From positions 54,028 to 118,027 of the forward strand of contig WJMF01000075.1 of the NCBI GenBank assembly GCA_014728085.1: 64,000 nt of DNA. The letters are read 5' to 3'. The notes beneath the pieces were generated by a model. The model did no database searches, was not told the origin of the DNA, and saw only the letters and a list, made by a program, of their open reading frames with translations. The stretch is from Candidatus Zhuqueibacterota bacterium (lineage in GTDB: Bacteria; Zhuqueibacterota; Zhuqueibacteria; Residuimicrobiales; Oceaniaggregativiventaceae). This document shows positions 26,043 through 35,601 of this stretch, piece after piece. The translations under genes were made by a program, and so were the position numbers. Position 1 is the first letter of the stretch. Each line of letters starts with the position of its first letter.

Positions 26043-28763
26043 TTACTCTTCTTCAAGCACAGCCTGCGCAGCGGCCAATCGCGCAATCGGAACGCGATAA
26101 GGCGAACAACTGACATAATTCATACCCACCCGGTGACAAAACTTGACCGAACTGGGCTCACCGCCATGTTCGCCGCAAATCCCGACTTTGAGATCCGGAC
26201 TCGTGCTGCGACCCTTTTGGGTTCCCATTTCTACCAGTTGTCCGACACCAACCTGATCGAGAACCTGAAAAGGATCGTTTTTAAGGATATTTTTATCCAG
26301 GTATATCGGCAAAAAGCTGCCGGCATCATCACGGGAATAACCAAACGTCATCTGGGTCAGGTCATTGGTTCCAAAAGAGAAAAACTCCGCCGTTTCAGCG
26401 ATCTGATCAGCAGTAAGCGCAGCTCGCGGAATCTCGATCATGGTGCCGACGAGATACTCCAGCTCCTCGCCACGTTCCTCAAAGATATCTTTGGCCGTGG
26501 TGCGAATGATTTCATCCTGCATGACGAATTCTTCCTTTGTGCCAATAAGCGGAACCATAATTTCCGGTAAAACCTTAACGCCTTCCTTCTTGACATTGAG
26601 AGCGGCTTCGATAATGGCTCTTGCCTGCATTTCGGTGATCTCGGGATAGGTGTTGCCGAGTCGACACCCACGATGGCCGAGCATGGGATTAAACTCATCC
26701 AGGTCGTTCACCTTTTGTTTGACCTCGTCCACAGAAACGCCCATTTCCTTTGCCATTTCAGCCTGGTTTTCTTCTTCATGAGGTACGAACTCGTGCAGCG
26801 GCGGGTCCAGGAGCCGAATCGTAACGGGATATCCATCCATGGCTTTAAAGATACCTTCAAAATCGTCGCGCTGCATCGGTAACAGTTTGGCCAATGCCTT
26901 GCGACGACCTTCCTCATCGTTGGCAAGAATCATTTCCCGAACCGCCTTGATGCGATCACCTTCGAAAAACATGTGCTCGGTACGGCAGAGGCCTATACCC
27001 TTTGCGCCAAAATTTCTCGCCACAGTCGAGTCATTGGGGGTATCCGCATTGGTACGCACATGCATCTTTGTATATTTATCGCATAATTCCATCAATTTGG
27101 CAAAATTACCGGAGAGTTCAGGATCTTTGGTGCTGATCTTGCCTTCATAAATCGCACCGATCGAACCATTTAACGAAATCCAGTCCCCTTCCTTGAAGGT
27201 TTTGCCATCAACAGTAAACGAACGGTTGCGGTAATTGATTTTGATGGCGCCAACACCTGAAACACAGCATTTACCCATTCCGCGGGCAACAACTGCAGCA
27301 TGTGAAGTCATACCGCCACGGGCGGTAAGAATGCCATTGGCTGCATTCATACCGGCAAGGTCTTCAGGACTGGTTTCGATTCTAACGAGAATGACCTCTT
27401 CTCCTTTTGCTTTCCACTCTTCCGCCTCGTCAGCAAAGAAAACAATTCTTCCGGTCGCAGCACCAGGGGACGCAGGCAATCCCTTGGCAAGCATTTCTGC
27501 CGAATCCAGTGCATCATCATCAAAAACCGGGTGCAAAAGTTCATCCAGCCGGTTGGCATCAAATTGCTTCAGGGCAGATTTTTCATCGACCTTACCCTCA
27601 TCGAGCATTTCCATGGCGATTCGCAACATGGCCGCGCCGGTGCGTTTGCCGCTTCGAGTCTGCAGGAGCCATAATTTACCTTCCTGAATGGTGAATTCGA
27701 GATCCTGCATATCATTATAATGATCTTCCAGTTTTTGTTGTATTTCATCCAGCTCTTTATAAACACCGGGCATCGCTTCTTCGAGTGAGGGATACTTTGA
27801 TTTGCGCTCTTCATCGGAAATATCAGCAGACTGAGCCCAGCGACGAGAACCTTCAACGGTAATCTGCTGAGGTGTCCGGACACCGGCAACCACATCTTCA
27901 CCCTGCGCATCGATGAGGTATTCCCCGTTGAACAAATTTTCTCCGGTGGCAGCATCACGGGTAAAGGCCACTCCGGTTGCAGAGTGCTCTCCCATATTAC
28001 CATAAACCATGGCCTGTACATTCACTGCGGTTCCCCATTCACCAGGGATACCGTTCAACTTACGATAGACGATTGCACGCTCATTATTCCAACTGCCGAA
28101 AACAGCAGCAATGGAGCCCCAGAGTTGTTCCCAGGGATCCTCGGGAAAGGCTTTGCCCGTCACTCTTTTTACGGCTTGTTTAAACCGGGAAACAAGCTCT
28201 TTCAAATCCTCCGTGCTCAATTCGTTATCGTTTTCGACATCCTTTTGCTCTTTTAACCCTTCGATAATCTCTTCAAAGGGATCGATATCCTCTTTGCTTT
28301 CCGGTTTCATGCCCATAACGACATCACCGTACATTTGCACGAACCGGCGGTAAGAATCCCATGCGAATCTGGCATTACCGGTTTTTTTGGCCAACCCCTC
28401 AACAGCATTGTCATTCAGACCCAAATTCAACACCGTATCCATCATACCCGGCATGGAAACGCGGGCTCCTGATCGTACCGAGACCAGGCAAGGATTTTCG
28501 CGATCGCCGAATTTGGTTCCCATTATCTTTTCGATGTACCTGATCCCCTCTTCAATCTCGTTCTTAATCAAATCAAATGCCTTTTCCCTGCCCTGCTCAT
28601 TATATATGGTACACGCCTCAGTGGAAATCGTAAAGCCCGGGGGCACGGGAACACCGATACGATTCATCTCGGCCAGATTGGCACCCTTGCCGCCGAGCAA
28701 ATTTTTCATGTCCGCACTTCCTTCAGCTTTACCATCACCAAAGGTATAGACGTATTTTTCCAT
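26043..28763 (-). CDS. ppdK: Pyruvate, phosphate dikinase
   Basis: This 906-aa PEP-utilising enzyme interconverts pyruvate + ATP + Pi and PEP + AMP + PPi, serving glycolysis or gluconeogenesis. An N-terminal ATP-grasp domain begins [23 protein letters not shown]. The phosphohistidine domain has the swivelling His in [19 protein letters not shown]. The C-terminal TIM barrel carries the catalytic Cys in [11 protein letters not shown]. The length is normal for PPDK. The track start is 24 codons upstream; the ATG at 28763 has an ideal AAAGGAGG site and fits the family. A sigma-70-like promoter (28807-28835) and its own terminator make it a single-gene unit. Confidence 0.97.
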   Translation of the reverse strand: MEKYVYTFGDGKAEGSADMKNLLGGKGANLAEMNRIGVPVPPGFTISTEACTIYNEQGREKAFDLIKNEIEEGIRYIEKIMGTKFGDRENPCLVSVRSGARVSMPGMMDTVLNLGLNDNAVEGLAKKTGNARFAWDSYRRFVQMYGDVVMGMKPESKEDIDPFEEIIEGLKEQKDVENDNELSTEDLKELVSRFKQAVKRVTGKAFPEDPWEQLWGSIAAVFGSWNNERAIVYRKLNGIPGEWGTAVNVQAMVYGNMGEHSATGVAFTRDAATGENLFNGEYLIDAQGEDVVAGVRTPQQITVEGSRRWAQSADISDEERKSKYPSLEEAMPGVYKELDEIQQKLEDHYNDMQDLEFTIQEGKLWLLQTRSGKRTGAAMLRIAMEMLDEGKVDEKSALKQFDANRLDELLHPVFDDDALDSAEMLAKGLPASPGAATGRIVFFADEAEEWKAKGEEVILVRIETSPEDLAGMNAANGILTARGGMTSHAAVVARGMGKCCVSGVGAIKINYRNRSFTVDGKTFKEGDWISLNGSIGAIYEGKISTKDPELSGNFAKLMELCDKYTKMHVRTNADTPNDSTVARNFGAKGIGLCRTEHMFFEGDRIKAVREMILANDEEGRRKALAKLLPMQRDDFEGIFKAMDGYPVTIRLLDPPLHEFVPHEEENQAEMAKEMGVSVDEVKQKVNDLDEFNPMLGHRGCRLGNTYPEITEMQARAIIEAALNVKKEGVKVLPEIMVPLIGTKEEFVMQDEIIRTTAKDIFEERGEELEYLVGTMIEIPRAALTADQIAETAEFFSFGTNDLTQMTFGYSRDDAGSFLPIYLDKNILKNDPFQVLDQVGVGQLVEMGTQKGRSTSPDLKVGICGEHGGEPSSVKFCHRVGMNYVSCSPYRVPIARLAAAQAVLEEE

Positions 28764-28806
28764 TTTTCCTCCTTTATCGTAATAATTTTCGCATTTAAAA
28801 GTTAAT

Positions 28807-28835
28807 AATATAAACAAAACTATTTTTAAAGTCAA
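28807..28835 (-). promoter_or_regulatory. Sigma-70-type promoter of ppdK
   Basis: On the minus strand TTGACT and TATATT are separated by exactly 17 bases of AT-rich DNA. The predicted start near 28800 would give a short leader of about 37 bases before the ppdK ATG at 28763. Confidence 0.65.
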
Positions 28836-28861
28836 ATTAATTCAATGCTGCTGCGACGATA

Positions 28862-30586
28862 CTATTGTTTCTTACCTCCATTGTGCAGTATTTCGTCGTA
28901 ACGATGTGGATCCTTGAGAACATTCACTGCAGTAATCAGCGTAGAATCAGCTTTAAAAGTGGCGCTGTAATAAGCATCTTTGCCGAATGCCTTTCCAAGA
29001 ATTTCACGTTCGAGAAAGAGTTTGAGATGCTCCTGCGACTTTTGCTTTTGTTTTTCCTTTACATCGTCAAACTGTTTATCAAGCGCTTCAACCTGATCGG
29101 CAATAATATCATAATATCCATCTTCTCTGGAAACGCGTTTGAGCTCTTCGACAGCGTCATACCCGTCCGGCTTGTAATCGAACCCTTTATTATTTATAAA
29201 TATTTGAAACCTGTGGAGCACCTGATCATTCACTGCAAAGTCTCTCGATAAATCCGGATGCTCTGCAGAGTACTTTAAACTGAAATTAAAAAACATCGAT
29301 TTACGGATCAGTTCGATTTCATAACGATTGAGTTTGAAATTCTTCTGTTCAATGTCCGGAGTGATGCCACCGTGACCATAGACCACTCGTCCGTTCTCCG
29401 TATAAAACAGCTTGTCATCGCCTTGCACCAAAGTATCGGATTTGTTCTGGTTTTCCTCCTGTTTGCCGAGGAAAACAGACCGGGGACCGCTTTCGAAAAC
29501 ATCATCGCGCTGGATCAGTCGTCCGGATGGGATAAAATAGGCATCCGTTGTAATCTTGAGCTGTTTTTCACCACGCCGATCAAGGGGCACAACCGTTTGC
29601 ACCAACCCCTTGCCGTAACTCTTGGATCCGATAATGATAGCGCGATCGAGGTCCTGCATCGCTCCGGCTACAATTTCTGATGCAGAAGCGCTGAGCTCAT
29701 TAACCAATATAACCAGAGGTCGTTCGCCCCAGGTCGACTCGTGACGTGAATAATACTCTTGTTTGGAATTTTCAAAGCGTCCCTGTTTGTAAACAATCAA
29801 TTCGCCTTTCCCTACAAAATGATCGGCAACCTCTACCGCGATATCGAGCAGTCCGCCGGGATTACCCCGCAAATCCAAAATCAATGCTTCCATTCCCCGC
29901 TCTTTTAATGACGTAATCGCCTCACCGAGCTGGTCGCCGGCTCCGCGATTAAAACGGGACAATTTAATCAGTCCGATACCGGGTTCGACAAACCCGGAAT
30001 ATTCGATTTCAGTAATAACGATTTCATCGCGAATCAAGGTAAAGAGCAACGGTTCTTCTTCTCCCACGCGTCTGATCTTAACCTGAACTTCACTGCCTTT
30101 CTCGGTTCCGCGTAATCTGGAAGCGGTTTCCGACAGGCTCAAATTTTTGGTGCTTTCACCATCGACTTTGATGATTTGATCTCCCTCCCGAATCCCGGCG
30201 CGAGCGGCCGGACTATTGGGAAACGGTTGTTCTGCAACCGTGGCCCAGCCATTGCGCATCACAATGCGCATACCAACTCCATAATATTTTCCGCGCGTCA
30301 TTAATCGAATTTCATCACTTCCCTCTTTCTCCAGATAAACGGAATAGGGATCCAATTCATCGAGCATACCATCAATGCCGGCGCGAATAAACTTTTCTGC
30401 ATCAATCTCTTCGATATAACGATCGGTTACAGCTTTATAGATACGTCCGAACAGTTTGATATTCTGGCTGACCTCAAAATAGCGATCTTTTGCAGAATCT
30501 CCCTGAAGCTGTGAGAAAAATCCGGCTACAATGCTGATCACGATGCCCAGTATGGCAATCGCATAATATCTCTTTACCTTATTCAT
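28862..30586 (-). CDS. S41 C-terminal processing peptidase (CtpA-like)
   Basis: This 574-aa periplasmic serine protease has an N-terminal membrane anchor or signal (YYAIAILGIVISIVAGFF), a PDZ domain at about residues 100-175, and an S41 domain with the catalytic Ser301 in VNELSASASEIVAG and the catalytic Lys326 in GSKSYGKGLVQ. The family trims protein C-termini and controls envelope proteins. A long charged C-terminal extension of about 170 residues follows the catalytic domain. A GAGGA ribosome site precedes the ATG. It is 9 bases downstream of tmk, so it is probably co-transcribed with tmk and the MATE gene. Confidence 0.92.
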   Translation of the reverse strand: MNKVKRYYAIAILGIVISIVAGFFSQLQGDSAKDRYFEVSQNIKLFGRIYKAVTDRYIEEIDAEKFIRAGIDGMLDELDPYSVYLEKEGSDEIRLMTRGKYYGVGMRIVMRNGWATVAEQPFPNSPAARAGIREGDQIIKVDGESTKNLSLSETASRLRGTEKGSEVQVKIRRVGEEEPLLFTLIRDEIVITEIEYSGFVEPGIGLIKLSRFNRGAGDQLGEAITSLKERGMEALILDLRGNPGGLLDIAVEVADHFVGKGELIVYKQGRFENSKQEYYSRHESTWGERPLVILVNELSASASEIVAGAMQDLDRAIIIGSKSYGKGLVQTVVPLDRRGEKQLKITTDAYFIPSGRLIQRDDVFESGPRSVFLGKQEENQNKSDTLVQGDDKLFYTENGRVVYGHGGITPDIEQKNFKLNRYEIELIRKSMFFNFSLKYSAEHPDLSRDFAVNDQVLHRFQIFINNKGFDYKPDGYDAVEELKRVSREDGYYDIIADQVEALDKQFDDVKEKQKQKSQEHLKLFLEREILGKAFGKDAYYSATFKADSTLITAVNVLKDPHRYDEILHNGGKKQ

Positions 30587-30595
30587 AGTGTCCTC

Positions 30596-31231
30596 TTAAA
30601 ACAAATAATTTGTTATTATATTCCATATCGTATCCTCTAATTCCAAAACAGATCGTCCGCCATCAAGGAGGTAAAATCGATCGGGATTCTCTTTGGCGAT
30701 CGATTGATATCCTGCGCGGACGCGCTCGAGAAACTCCATACCTTCGGCTTCAAGTCTGTCTTCCGTTCTATTGCTTTTTTCTTTACGCGCGCGCACGACT
30801 CCAGGTTCCACATCAAATAAGAAGGTTTTCGCTGGTGTCAGCCGGCAGGAGCCGATTTGATTCGCATTTCCGACAAATTGCAAATCCAATCCCCGCCCAT
30901 ATCCCTGATAAGCGGTTGTGGAATCATAAAAACGATCGCAGATTACAATCCGGCCCTCTTCGAGCGCCGGCACAATCGTCTCTTCAACCATTTGTGCCCG
31001 TGCCGCCTCATAGAGCAACAGTTCGGTCCAATAGCTCATTTCTGTATGGCTATTATCCAGCAAAATCGACCTGATTCGCTCGGAAATTCGCGTCGCTCCG
31101 GGATCGCGCAGCAACAAACAAGAGCACTTTTTGGCAAGACGGTTATAAAGCCTGACAGCTTGAGTGGATTTTCCGGAAAAATCAATGCCCTCGAAGGTAA
31201 TAAAATTTCGATTCAAACCCGACTCAGGCAT
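30596..31231 (-). CDS. tmk: Thymidylate kinase
   Basis: This 211-aa enzyme phosphorylates dTMP to dTDP. The P-loop reads EGIDFSGKSTQ, the DR motif is DRFYDSTTAYQGYGRGLD, and the lid region is RKEKSNRTEDRLEAEG. The P-loop is slightly unusual (Phe-Ser where 'GAGKS' or 'GSGKS' is common), and the dTMP-binding segment LRDPGATRISERIR deviates from 'REPGGT'. The track start at 31267 lies inside the MATE gene. The ATG at 31231 is preferred because GGAG lies eight bases upstream and overlaps the MATE stop by only eight bases, a coupled start. Confidence 0.9.
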   Translation of the reverse strand: MPESGLNRNFITFEGIDFSGKSTQAVRLYNRLAKKCSCLLLRDPGATRISERIRSILLDNSHTEMSYWTELLLYEAARAQMVEETIVPALEEGRIVICDRFYDSTTAYQGYGRGLDLQFVGNANQIGSCRLTPAKTFLFDVEPGVVRARKEKSNRTEDRLEAEGMEFLERVRAGYQSIAKENPDRFYLLDGGRSVLELEDTIWNIITNYLF

Positions 31232-32579
31232 CGGTGAATCTCCATTTTCCCCGTCTAAAACGAACATAATTCAACGCCGTCCGAAGAGATTCATCAAGCG
31301 TTTGTACACCCCAAATGCCATAGAGACCAAATCCAAGTATGAAAGCGGAAATATAGTTCAATCCAACTTCAAAGACGAGGACGAAAACAATAGTGGTCCA
31401 CATCAGCCATTTAAGATCTCCGGTGCCGCGCATGTTGCCGGATAAAACGTTGTTCAGGGATTTTGGTATCTGTGCCAGGGCAAAAACCCAAATGGCTTTC
31501 TGCCCCAGAGCAACAGTCTCAGGATCTGTGGTAAAAATTTGTATGAGCCCTTTGGAAAATACGATCATCAAAATCACAATAAAGCCTACAAAAATGCCCG
31601 TGATAATATGGGCCATTCTCGCCATACGATAGGCCAATACGTTTTGGGATGCTCCCAAATTTTTTCCCATGATACTCATTGCTGCCAGGCCAAACCCCAT
31701 GTAAACCATGGAAAGAACAGCCTGAATCCGAACAAAAACCTGATGGGTTGATAATACAACCACATAAATTCCGGCAGCATATCCGGTTACGATCAGCTGA
31801 CCTGATGCCCAGGCCAGCTGTTCGATGGTGGTCGGCAAACCGGTCTTGAATAATTCTTTAAAACTCTCCCATTTGGGTGTTGTCAGTTCCCGAAAAGACA
31901 AAAAGAGCTGTGTTTTTCTCGAGCGCAACAGATAAAGCGTCACAATAAATCCTACCGTATGAGAGATACCCACAGCGATGCCGGCGCCCTGCACTTCGAG
32001 CCGCGGAAAGGATAACCAGCCGAAAATAAAAAGAGGCGCCAGAACAGCATTTATTCCATTGATAATGATATTGACCATCATCGAATAATGGGTATCGCCA
32101 ACCGCCCGAATAATTCCAATCGCAACAAAATTGGTTATGATGAGCAGAGAAAACCACGCAACCGTACGCAAGTAGGTGATTCCGGCTTCCTGAGCCATGC
32201 CGGATTCACCCTCCTCAATAATTTTAAACAAATGAATGGCACCAAAATACCAGATCAGGCCAAAAGTAATCGCCATAATGGTACCAATCATCATGGCCTG
32301 TCCGAAAATATGATTTGCCTGATAAGTATCATTTTTGCCGAGGTGCCTGTTGATAATCAAACTTGCACCGACGACAAAAGTAAGCAGAACAGCAAAAAAA
32401 ACCAGCATAATCTGAATCGCCATGCCAACGCCTGCAAAGGCATATGCGCTCAATTTACCGACCAAAATAGCTTCTATTGTCCACATGATCGTCTGCGACG
32501 ACAGGTCAATAACAGCGGGCAGAGAAGTTCTTAGAATAGTCTTTACCGGCGAGCCAGTCTTGTAAAGGTCAAATTTCAA
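31224..32579 (-). CDS. MATE-family efflux transporter
   Basis: This 451-aa protein with twelve hydrophobic segments belongs to the MATE (NorM/DinF-like) family, which exports drugs or metabolites in exchange for Na+ or H+. Typical stretches are LRTSLPAVIDLSSQTIMWTI near the N-terminus and LGASQNVLAYRMARMAHI in the second half. The start is a TTG at 32579 with GTAGG upstream; an alternative start was not evident. Its stop overlaps the tmk start. The substrate is unknown. Confidence 0.88.
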   Translation of the reverse strand: MKFDLYKTGSPVKTILRTSLPAVIDLSSQTIMWTIEAILVGKLSAYAFAGVGMAIQIMLVFFAVLLTFVVGASLIINRHLGKNDTYQANHIFGQAMMIGTIMAITFGLIWYFGAIHLFKIIEEGESGMAQEAGITYLRTVAWFSLLIITNFVAIGIIRAVGDTHYSMMVNIIINGINAVLAPLFIFGWLSFPRLEVQGAGIAVGISHTVGFIVTLYLLRSRKTQLFLSFRELTTPKWESFKELFKTGLPTTIEQLAWASGQLIVTGYAAGIYVVVLSTHQVFVRIQAVLSMVYMGFGLAAMSIMGKNLGASQNVLAYRMARMAHIITGIFVGFIVILMIVFSKGLIQIFTTDPETVALGQKAIWVFALAQIPKSLNNVLSGNMRGTGDLKWLMWTTIVFVLVFEVGLNYISAFILGFGLYGIWGVQTLDESLRTALNYVRFRRGKWRFTDA

Positions 32580-32658
32580 AATACCTACTCATTTATATCA
32601 CAATCGATTCCGGATTGAATAATGCGCCACAAATCGAAAAAGCACTCTGATTATAGAG

Positions 32659-32710
32659 CAGGATATGCACCGCTTTACCATTATTTTACAAGCAACCGAT
32701 GCATATCCTG
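32659..32710. repeat. Inverted repeat between ino1 and the MATE gene
   Basis: Perfect 11-base arms CAGGATATGCA and TGCATATCCTG are separated by 30 bases. There is no T run, so it is not a normal intrinsic terminator. It could be a regulator site or an RNA hairpin at the end of the ino1 transcript. Confidence 0.5.
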
Positions 32711-32740
32711 AATTGCATAAGCCAAAACAGGGCATCCCGA

Positions 32741-34057
32741 TCAGTCATAATATTCCAGACCGAGATGCGTGATCAGCTCTTCACCCATCATATAGCGCAA
32801 CGTGTTCTTTAATTTCATCAATTGGATAAAAAGATCGTGTTCCGGATAAAGGTCCTCTGCGACCATTGGGCTCTTTAAATAGAATGAGAGCCATTCCTGA
32901 ATACCAGACATTCCGGCACGCTTTGCCAAATCTGAAAAAAGAGCGAGATCAAGAGCAACCGGCGCTGCAAGAATGCTGTCCTTGCAGAGAAAGTTGATCT
33001 TGATTTGCATACGGTAACCAAGCCAACCAAAAATATCGATATTGTCCCAGCCTTCCTTGTCATCGCCGCTGGGCGGATAATAATTTATTCTCACCTTGTG
33101 ATAAATATCGCCATAAAGTTCGGGATAGGTTTGTGGCTGAAAAATGTATTGCAAGGCAGCTGATTTGGTCACCTCCTTGGACCGAAACGAATCCGGATCG
33201 TCCAATACTTCACCATCTCGATTTCCGAGAATATTGGTTGAAAACCAGCCATTAACGCCAAGCATTCTTGCCTTGATTCCGGGAGCGACAACGGTTTTCA
33301 TCCAGGTTTGCCCGGTTTTGAAATCCTTCCCGGAAATGGGTACCTTGTTTTCCTGTGCCAGATCGAGCAGGGCAGGGATGTCGTGCGTATAATGTGGAGC
33401 ACCGTTTACATACGGTATTCCCAGCTTTAGAGCGGCATATGCATATATCATACTGGATGAGATGGCGGGATGGTTTTCTTTTAGAGCCGCTTCAAAGGTT
33501 GGGAGAGAATTCCATACTGAATCAGGATTCAACAATACTTCCGTACTGCCGCACCAGACAATGACAATCCTGTCGAGATTATTGGCATTCTTGAAATTTT
33601 CCATGTCTTTCATCAACTGTTCGGCGAGATCCATCTTGGTCTTGCCTTTTTTGACGTTAGGACCATCGAGTTTTTTCACATAACTTTTATCAAAGACAGC
33701 AGGCATGGGTTTGATGGCTTCCATCTGAGGTTTTACCTTATCGAGATCTTCTTTGGTCAACACACCGGCATTCAGGGCGGCTTCATAACCGTTATCATTA
33801 AAGATGTCCCAGCCTCCGAAAACAACATCTTCCAGTTGAGCCAGCGGCACAAAATCCTTGATTTTGGGAACCCGGTCATCGGTTCGTTTTCCCAGACGAA
33901 TGGTCCCCATCTGCGTCAGGGAGCCGTACGGTTTGGAATAACCGTTACGGATCAATTCAACACCGGCAATCAATGTGGTCCCCACGGCTCCAAGGCCGGG
34001 TAGCAAGATGCCTAGTTTTCCCTTGGGTTCTTTGACGTTAACACCTTTTTCAATCAC
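32741..34057 (-). CDS. ino1: Myo-inositol-1-phosphate synthase
   Basis: This 438-aa enzyme converts glucose-6-phosphate to myo-inositol-3-phosphate in an NAD-dependent reaction. The Rossmann opening is GKLGILLPGLGAVGTTLIAG, the NAD-binding region includes IVIVWCGSTEVLL, and the catalytic region GKDFKTGQTWMKTVVAPGIKAR contains the conserved Lys residues. Length and features match the type found in Bacteroidota and relatives. The start is GTG with an AAGGAG site. The next gene downstream in the wider block is MATE, and the gene immediately upstream is a CDP-alcohol phosphatidyltransferase, which suggests that the product feeds inositol phospholipid synthesis. Confidence 0.93.
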   Translation of the reverse strand: MIEKGVNVKEPKGKLGILLPGLGAVGTTLIAGVELIRNGYSKPYGSLTQMGTIRLGKRTDDRVPKIKDFVPLAQLEDVVFGGWDIFNDNGYEAALNAGVLTKEDLDKVKPQMEAIKPMPAVFDKSYVKKLDGPNVKKGKTKMDLAEQLMKDMENFKNANNLDRIVIVWCGSTEVLLNPDSVWNSLPTFEAALKENHPAISSSMIYAYAALKLGIPYVNGAPHYTHDIPALLDLAQENKVPISGKDFKTGQTWMKTVVAPGIKARMLGVNGWFSTNILGNRDGEVLDDPDSFRSKEVTKSAALQYIFQPQTYPELYGDIYHKVRINYYPPSGDDKEGWDNIDIFGWLGYRMQIKINFLCKDSILAAPVALDLALFSDLAKRAGMSGIQEWLSFYLKSPMVAEDLYPEHDLFIQLMKLKNTLRYMMGEELITHLGLEYYD

Positions 34058-34103
34058 TTTGTTGCTCCTTTCTACTTGTTATATGCTGAAAAATATATTG
34101 TAT

Positions 34104-34757
34104 TTATTCGTGCGGAACATCGGATGGAAGTTTTTTCCATTTTTCCGCATTGTCCTCACTCCAGATATGCCATATCCTCTGAATGGCGGTAATATTGGCA
34201 AAAATGGCCACCAAAACAATGGCAATAACCAAACCGATTTCAGAAATCAGTGCACCAATACTTAATACGACCAGTCTTTCGGGCCGTTGCATGATGCCGA
34301 TTTTACATTCGAATCCCAGCCCCTCTGCCCGGGCTCTCACGTAGCTCACCATTAATGAACCTCCCAGCCCAAGAAAGATGGTAACGACGACCACCAAATC
34401 GATCACCCGGATCATCTCATGTTGAGGAATGAAATGTATGGTAATTCCCAGGTAAATAAAAATCTCCGAAAATCGATCCAGGGTAGAGTCGTACAGAGCG
34501 CCAAACTTTGTCACCCGGTTGCTCTCACGGGCCACCGATCCATCAATCAGATCAAACATACCGGCCAACAACAATATAACCGCTGCCAGCCGCAATGACC
34601 CCTTTGCAAACTGATAAGCCGAAAATATGGAAAGGATCAGGGAAATAGTGGTAAAAAAATTGGGGTTGAGGTTTGTTTGAATGAAAAAATTGATTATCGG
34701 TTGTAAAAGTTTGCGAAAACCATCCTTTAATGATTCAGGTAAAATGACAATTTTCAT
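34104..34757 (-). CDS. CDP-alcohol phosphatidyltransferase, probable phosphatidylinositol-phosphate synthase
   Basis: This 217-aa membrane enzyme has the complete family motif DG(x)2AR(x)8G(x)3D(x)3D, seen as DLIDGSVARESNRVTKFGAL then YDSTLD. A later segment SYVRARAEGLGFECKIGIMQ is also typical. About six membrane helices are present. The family transfers a phospho-alcohol to CDP-diacylglycerol. Because ino1 follows 46 bases downstream, inositol-3-phosphate is the probable acceptor, giving phosphatidylinositol phosphate (inference). The track starts at a TTG (34769) that overlaps rsmI; the ATG at 34757 is chosen but its ribosome site is very close, so the start is uncertain. Confidence 0.88.
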   Translation of the reverse strand: MKIVILPESLKDGFRKLLQPIINFFIQTNLNPNFFTTISLILSIFSAYQFAKGSLRLAAVILLLAGMFDLIDGSVARESNRVTKFGALYDSTLDRFSEIFIYLGITIHFIPQHEMIRVIDLVVVVTIFLGLGGSLMVSYVRARAEGLGFECKIGIMQRPERLVVLSIGALISEIGLVIAIVLVAIFANITAIQRIWHIWSEDNAEKWKKLPSDVPHE

Positions 34758-34761
34758 TCCT

Positions 34762-35496
34762 CTATCCAAGTTTTGTTTTGAGTTTACGAGTCAGCCCGCC
34801 GACAACCAGAACAAATTCACCCTTTAAGGGAAAAGCCGACTCTTCCTGCTGAATTTGCCGCAAGGATGTATAGATAATCTGTTCATGTATTTTGGTTAAT
34901 TCTCTCGCAATAACAAGCGGCCGGTCGCCAAAATGATCGCATAAATCCCGAATCGTTTTGTGAACCCGATATGGCGATTCGTAAAATATCAGGGTCCGGG
35001 GATCCTCTTTCAGTTCTTGCAACCGCGATTGTCTGCCTTTTTTAACCGGAAGAAATCCCTCGAATACAAACCGGTCTGTTGGTAAACCGGAGACAATCAG
35101 CGCCGGAATGACCGCAGTCGCTCCCGGAATGGCCTCAACCGGATACTCGTGTTCGACAGCCATTCGAATCAGATAAAATGCAGGGTCCGATATTCCCGGC
35201 GTTCCTGCATCGGTAATGATCGCAACCGATCGGTTATTCTCCAGCTCGGTTAATAATCTCGGCGCCACACGTTCCTTGTTGTGATCGTGATAGCTGAGCA
35301 TGGATGTTGAAATTTGAAAATGTTCCAAAAGTCTTTTGCTGACACGGGTATCCTCGGCCGCAATGATGTCAACTTGTGCAAGAACATCCAGTGCCCGAAG
35401 TGTAATGTCACGCAAATTTCCGATCGGCGTACTCACGATGTACAACTTGCGTTCACTGAATTGTTCTGACACAGCAGTGTTATCCTCCTGGACCAT
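34762..35496 (-). CDS. rsmI: 16S rRNA (cytidine-1402-2'-O)-methyltransferase RsmI
   Basis: This 244-aa SAM-dependent enzyme of the tetrapyrrole-methylase fold methylates the ribose of C1402 in 16S rRNA. The signature opening is KLYIVSTPIGNLRDITLRAL, followed by AAEDTRVSKRLLEHF and the SAM region ITDAGTPGISDPA. ATG with a CAGGA site upstream. It leads a small unit with the phosphatidyltransferase and ino1 genes; its stop abuts the next start. Confidence 0.94.
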   Translation of the reverse strand: MVQEDNTAVSEQFSERKLYIVSTPIGNLRDITLRALDVLAQVDIIAAEDTRVSKRLLEHFQISTSMLSYHDHNKERVAPRLLTELENNRSVAIITDAGTPGISDPAFYLIRMAVEHEYPVEAIPGATAVIPALIVSGLPTDRFVFEGFLPVKKGRQSRLQELKEDPRTLIFYESPYRVHKTIRDLCDHFGDRPLVIARELTKIHEQIIYTSLRQIQQEESAFPLKGEFVLVVGGLTRKLKTKLG

Positions 35497-35601
35497 AATA
35501 TCCTGTAAAATTAGTAAAAAAAGCTCAAAAAGTCAATAGCGAGAATGGCAACGAAATTGATTGATTTTTTTATACTTATAAACAGGCAACCTGCAAAACG
35601 A

